A program made the translations under genes and the position numbers. This document shows positions 60,075 to 64,000 of a stretch of DNA of 64,000 bases, piece by piece. The first letter of the stretch is position 1. The number at the start of each line of letters is the position of its first letter. The notes beneath the pieces were generated by a model. The model was not told the DNA's origin. It worked only from the letters and a program-made list of their open reading frames with translations, and did not search any database. Source of the stretch: CAWBVG01 sp963792175 (GTDB lineage Bacteria > Acidobacteriota > Vicinamibacteria > Vicinamibacterales > CAVVIG01); NCBI GenBank assembly GCA_963792175.1, contig CAWBVG010000014.1, positions 1-64,000 on the forward strand. The letters are read 5' to 3'.

Positions 60075-60915
60075 ATGCCGCAACGAGCGCGCAAACGGTT
60101 CGGTCAGCACTTTCTCGAGCCGGCGTGGGTTGAGAAGGTCGTACGCGCGATCGACCCGCGGCACGAGGACACGTTCATCGAGATCGGGCCGGGCCGCGGC
60201 GCGCTGACCCGTCCCCTCGCCGCGCGCGCGAAGCGGGTGTTCGCGTATCGAAATCGACCGCGATCTCGCCGCCGAGCTCCGGACGGAAGCCATCCCGAAC
60301 GTGACCGTCGTCGAGGGCGACGTGCTCGAGACGTTGACAGCGAGACAGCCAGCCCCTAGCCCCGAGCCCCTGACTGAAATGCAGCTAGCCCCTAGCCCCA
60401 GCCCCTGCGCGTGGCCGGTAACCTGCCTTACAACGCGGCCTCGCCCATCATGTTCAAGCTCGCCGACCTCTTCGCCGCGGGCGTTCCGATCGGCGATGCG
60501 ACGCTGATGCTGCAGCGCGAGGTCGCCGATCGCCTGGTGGCAGCACCAGGCACCCGCGAGTACGGCGTCCTGAGCGTGTTGCTGCAACACGTTGCGACGA
60601 TCGACATGCTCCTGAAGCTCCCCGCTGGCGCCTTCCGGCCGGCTCCCAAGGTGCTGTCGGCGCTCGTTCGATTGCGCTTCCATCCGCCCGAGCCGGCGGT
60701 GGCGAGCCCGCAAGCGTTCACCGGGATCGTGCGGGCCGTCTTCACGCGCCGCCGCAAGACCCTCGCGAACGCGCTCCTTGCGGTCGATACATCAGGGCAA
60801 CGGTCGTTTGGTCCGGCTCTCGAAGCAGGCCGGCCTCGACGGGCGGCGCCGACCGGAGACCTTGACGCTCGCCGAATTTGCCCGACTCGCCGATGCGTAT
60901 GCCGCCCCGAGATGA
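60075..60915 (+). CDS. rsmA: 16S rRNA dimethyladenosine transferase RsmA, frameshifted and with a repeat insertion
   Basis: Starts MPQRARKRFGQHFLEPAWVEKVVRAI; SAM motif IEIGPGRGALT, target-base motif GNLPYNAASP, and C-terminal domain ending FARLADAYAAPR. An extra T near 60248 splits FAIEIDRD; a C seems lost near 60405, and an extra base near 60800 splits the C-terminus before RLSKQAGLDGRRRP. Between VLETL and LRVAGNLPYN there is an insertion of about 23 codons (TARQPAPSPEPL ... LAPSPSP) encoded by a CTAGCCC-type repeat. Methylates two adenosines in helix 45. Confidence 0.9.
60337..60406. repeat. CTAGCCC-family repeat inside rsmA
   Basis: ACAGCCAGCCCCTAGCCCCG then AGCCCCTGAC, a 7-base break and CAGCTAGCCCCTAGCCCC. 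Fully inside the rsmA coding sequence, between the SAM domain and the NLPY motif. In the rsmA frame it codes for Pro/Ser/Ala/Gln-rich peptide without a stop. Confidence 0.88.
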
Positions 60916-61102
60916 GCTGTGCTATAGTTTCGCCGTAAGTTGTACGTAGGTCGTGCCTTACTAGGCCGCGGCCGACACGACATCCCGCCAATCGAGTTTC
61001 AGGCGCGCCCAGCAGCCTGATTGAGCCGCAGCGCGGCTCCCTGCGACCCGGTCGCCTCCGCCAGGAGTGTACCGGGCGAAGGTGCGTACATCCGCTTCAC
61101 TG

Positions 61103-62750
61103 ATGCTCGAAATCGTTGCGCTCGGCGGACTCGGCGAGTTCGGCATGAACATGCTCGCGATCTCGTGGGCGGAGACGACCATCGTCGTCGACGCGGGCGT
61201 GATGTTCCCGGACCCCGAGCTGCTGGGCGTCGATCGGATCATTCCGGATCTGACCTACCTGCAGCAGCGCCGCGCGGCAGCGCTGATCCTGACGCACGGT
61301 CACGAGGATCACATCGGCGCGGTGCCGCACGTGCTGCCGGTGGTCGACGGACCGATCTACGGCACGCCGCTGACGCTGGCGCTGGTCGAACCGAAGCTCG
61401 AGGAACACGGGATTGAAGGCCGCCAGCTGGTGCCGGTGCGGCCCCGCGAGCGCGTCACGATCGGACCGTTCACGGTCGAATTCATCCGCGTCACGCACAG
61501 CATGCCCGACTGCGCGGCGCTGGCCATCCACACGCCCGCCGGCATCGTCGTCCACACCGGCGACTTCAAGATCGACCAGACGCCGATCGACGGCGAGCAT
61601 TTCGACGTGCACCGCTTCGCGCAGCTCGGAGCCGAAGGGGTGCTGGCGCTGTTCGCCGACAGCACCAACATCGATCGCCGCGGCTTCACCGGCTCGGAAC
61701 TCGACGTCGTCGAAGCGTTCGAGGAGATCTTCACGAGCGTCAGCGGCAAGCTGATCGTCGCGGCGTTCGCGTCGAGCATCTACCGCATGCAGATCCTCGT
61801 GGATCTGGCGGCGCAGTTCGACCGCAAAGTCGCGTTCGTCGGCCGCGGGATGCTGCGGAACTCGGAGATCGCGCAGCGTCTCGGCTATCTGCGGATCCCC
61901 GCCGGACTGCAGATTCGCGATTCGGAAATCAGCAGCTACCCGGCGCAGGACGTGCTGTGCCTGGCCACCGGATCGCAGGGCGAGCCGATGTCCGCGCTGT
62001 CGCGCATCGCGATCGACGACCACCGATCACGTCAAAGTCGGTCCGCAGGACACCGTCGTGCTGTCCGCGCGCTCGATTCCTGGCAACGAGAAGGCGATCG
62101 GCCGCGTCATCAACCACCTCGCGCGCCGCGGCGCGGACGTGATCTACGAGGGCATCAAGCACGTCCACGTGTCCGGCCACGGCAGCGAAGAGGAACTGAA
62201 GCTCATGCTCTCGCTGGTCCGGCCGCGCTACTTCGTGCCAGTGCACGGCGAGTACCGCCAGCTGTCGCAGCACGCGCGAATCGCCGAGCGGGTGTTCGCG
62301 GGACGCGATCCGAAGCCGGAGATTCTGCTCGTCGAGAACGGCGACCTGATTCATCTGGACGCCGACGGCGCCCGCATCGCCGGCAAGGCGCCGGTCGGTC
62401 GCGTGCTGATCGACGACACCCGTACGGGCGAAGTCGGCGACGAGGTGCTGCGCGATCGCCGTCATCTCGCGGAGGACGGCCTGGTGGTGCCGGTGGTGGC
62501 GATCAACAAGCAGACCGGCGCGCTCGAGGGGGTGCCCGAGATCATCACGCGCGGATTCGTCATGGAGAACAGCCAGGCGCTGCTCGCGGACGGCGCGCGC
62601 TTCCTCAGCGACGTCGTGGACCAGGCCAGCGTCGAGGAGCGGACCGATCAGGGTCTGATCAAGGAGAAGCTGCGCGTCGAGCTGCGCCGGTTTTTCCGCA
62701 AGCGCTCGGGACGGCGGCCGTTCGTGCTGCCCGTCATCATGGAGATCTGA
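61103..62750 (+). CDS. rnj: Ribonuclease J, frameshifted
   Basis: About 549 residues. Beta-CASP/MBL nuclease: LILTHGHEDHIGAVPHVLP (HxHxDH), VHTGDFKID, ADSTNIDRRG, beta-CASP motif GSQGEPMSAL and the C-terminal HVSGHGSEEELKLML and PVHGEYR. An extra base near 62025 moves the second half to another frame at DDH/DHVKVGPQD. ATG 61103 chosen; an in-frame GTG lies at 61082. Roles are 5'-exonuclease and endonuclease in rRNA and mRNA processing. Followed after three bases by ftsK. Confidence 0.92.
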
Positions 62751-62753
62751 GAC

Positions 62754-64000
62754 GTGAGCCGATCGACTGTTTCACGCCGGGTCAGCGAATTCGTCGGCGT
62801 GGCGCTGTTCGCGGCCGCGCTGATCTGGATCATCTCGCTGGCCAGCTACGAACCCGCGGATCCGGTGTGGTTCTTCAGCAGCGGCGGCGCGCATGCCGCG
62901 CCGGCCAACTTCGCCGGACGGGTCGGCGCGTTCCTCGCCGAACTGTCCTTTCAGCTGTTCGGCTACGCGTCGTATCTGGTCCCGGCGCTGATGGTGATCA
63001 TCGGCTGGAACTACTTCTGGTGCCGGACACTGGATGCGCCCGGCACCAAGGCCACCGGCGCGGGGCTGCTCGTCGGCTGCATCAGCGCGTTCCTGGGCCT
63101 GGTGTTCGGCACGCTCGACGTCGCCGGCAAGCCGTTTCGCGCCGGCGGCTACGCGGGCGAGTTTCTCGCCAGGGCGATGTCCGAGTACCTCAATCGGACC
63201 GGCTCGATGATCGTTCTCCTGACGATGATCTTCCTGGCGATCATCATCTCGACGCAGTTCTCGTTCGGACGGTTCTTCGCCGCTTTGATCGCGGCGGTCA
63301 AGATCGGCTCCGTGCGCGGCATCGACAACCTCAAGGCGTGGCGCGAGGAGCGGCGCCGCGAGAAGCAGCGGCGCGAAGTCATCGCCAAGCATACGAAGAA
63401 GGGGCTGGTCCCGGCAGGCGCAGACGCCGCGGGAGCCGACCCGGCGCGCCGTCAAGCGCGATCCAGCCGTCCGAGGTGCCGCGACCCAAACCGCGCCGCA
63501 AGGCTGAGGACGACGACGAGGAGGGCGCACCGGCGAAGGCGCCGCTCTTCGGCGGCCTCAAATCGTTCGCGCCGCCGAAGCCGCCGAAGGTCACCATGCC
63601 GGCCCCGGCGCTGCCGCTGCCCGACCCGGAGCCGATGACCAAAGCGCCGGCCGAGCGGCGCAAGGGCGACTATGCCCTGCCGCCGCTGGCGCTGCTCGAC
63701 GCGCCCAAGACCGAGCGCAAGATCGACGAGCGCGAGCTGATGGACGGCGCGCGCCTGCTGGAAGAGAAATGCCGCGAGTTCTCGGTCGAGGGGTCGGTCG
63801 CGCAGATCCATCCCGGGCCGGTCGTGACCACGTTCGAGTTCAAGCCCGACGCCGGCGTGAAGTACTCGAAGATCACCGGCCTCGCCGACGACCTGTGTCT
63901 GGCGATGCAGGCCGAGTCGGTCTTGATCGACCGCATTCCCGGCAAGTCGACCGTCGGCATCCAGATTCCCAACCGCACCCGCGAACAGATTTCGCTGCGC
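62754..64000 (+). CDS. ftsK: DNA translocase FtsK, N-terminal part, frameshifted and cut by the window end
   Basis: GTG 62754 start. Four TM segments (FVGVALFAAALIWIISLASY, LFGYASYLVPALMVIIGWNYFW, AGLLVGCISAFLGLVFGTL, MIVLLTMIFLAIIISTQFSF) as in FtsK/SpoIIIE. Then a basic linker, an indel near 63450, and a Pro/Lys linker (AFAGAP-like text: KAPLFGGLKSFAPPKPPK) leading into the start of the alpha motor domain (GPVVTTFEFKPDAGVKYSKITGLADDLCLAM). The Walker motifs lie beyond the window. Pumps the chromosome terminus through the septum. Confidence 0.93.

Noticed and set aside
60075..60915. rsmA as a true pseudogene
   Set aside because: The frame errors are single bases matching the general error pattern, all motifs are kept, and the repeat insertion is free of stops in the rsmA frame.
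60923..60928. TATAGT as a -10 box for RNase J
   Set aside because: No acceptable -35 at 16-18 bp upstream, and it is 175 bp from the start codon.

Overview
The window is about 64 kb of GC-rich DNA, with coding regions almost wall to wall and no gene-free stretch longer than about 260 bp. The gene content points to an Acidobacteriota chromosome, most likely class Vicinamibacteria. The evidence is an orphan FtsX/MacB-type permease of the kind abundant in that phylum, an HspR-DnaJ-ClpB-FtsH heat-shock block, many secreted PD40/NHL/amidohydrolase proteins, and ECF sigma/anti-sigma pairs. This is an inference; there is no rRNA gene to confirm it. I found no tRNA, rRNA, CRISPR array, IS element or prophage.

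Layout. 1-6 kb: a partial sensor histidine kinase and two tandem arylsulfatases. 6-8.5 kb: small regulators (two stand-alone receiver proteins and two tiny Cys-rich proteins). 7.9-11 kb: a MoxR AAA ATPase, a VWA-zincin protein and a membrane protein. 11.4-13.3 kb: an ECF sigma/anti-sigma operon with a secreted protein. 13.4-21 kb: a receiver/zinc-ribbon protein, an outer-membrane barrel, an NHL protein coupled to an MBL hydrolase, two further secreted proteins and a fatty acid hydroxylase-type membrane enzyme. 21-26 kb: orphan ABC permease, lactate permease, S4 RNA-binding protein. 26.4-31 kb: glycogen debranching enzyme and TreZ. 31-35.6 kb: hybrid kinase, class A PBP, TerC protein. 35.8-41.8 kb: hspR-dnaJ-clpB-ftsH on the plus strand. 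42-45 kb: lipoprotein, MFS transporter, amidohydrolase. 45-56.7 kb (minus strand): CDGSH protein, rho, ABC-2 exporter, CoA-binding protein, aminotransferase, coaD, rsmD, recG, two envelope proteins and a second ECF/anti-sigma operon. 56.8-64 kb: PfkB kinase, lexA, a DUF3467-like protein, nth, a zincin, rsmA, RNase J and the start of ftsK.

Two window-wide patterns stand out. First, gene boundaries carry short arrays of degenerate 7-9 bp tandem units in several unrelated sequence families. Several arrays are folded into inverted halves so that the whole element is a palindrome up to 136 bp long. One array lies inside rsmA, and a different palindrome pair encodes the N-terminus of RecG. They resemble in concept the short tandem heptamer repeats of cyanobacteria, but their organisation as palindromes at gene ends looks unusual. 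Second, about 30 single-base frameshifts break otherwise well-conserved genes, including housekeeping genes (recG, rsmA, RNase J, ftsK). Most are single-base insertions outside homopolymers, which looks like uncorrected single-molecule sequencing error rather than biology. Frameshifted genes are therefore annotated as one CDS over their full reconstructed span.

Well-supported regulatory sites are a sigma70-type promoter overlapped by a HAIR-like operator upstream of hspR, sigma70-type promoters for rho and lexA, and an ECF-type promoter in front of the second ECF sigma gene.
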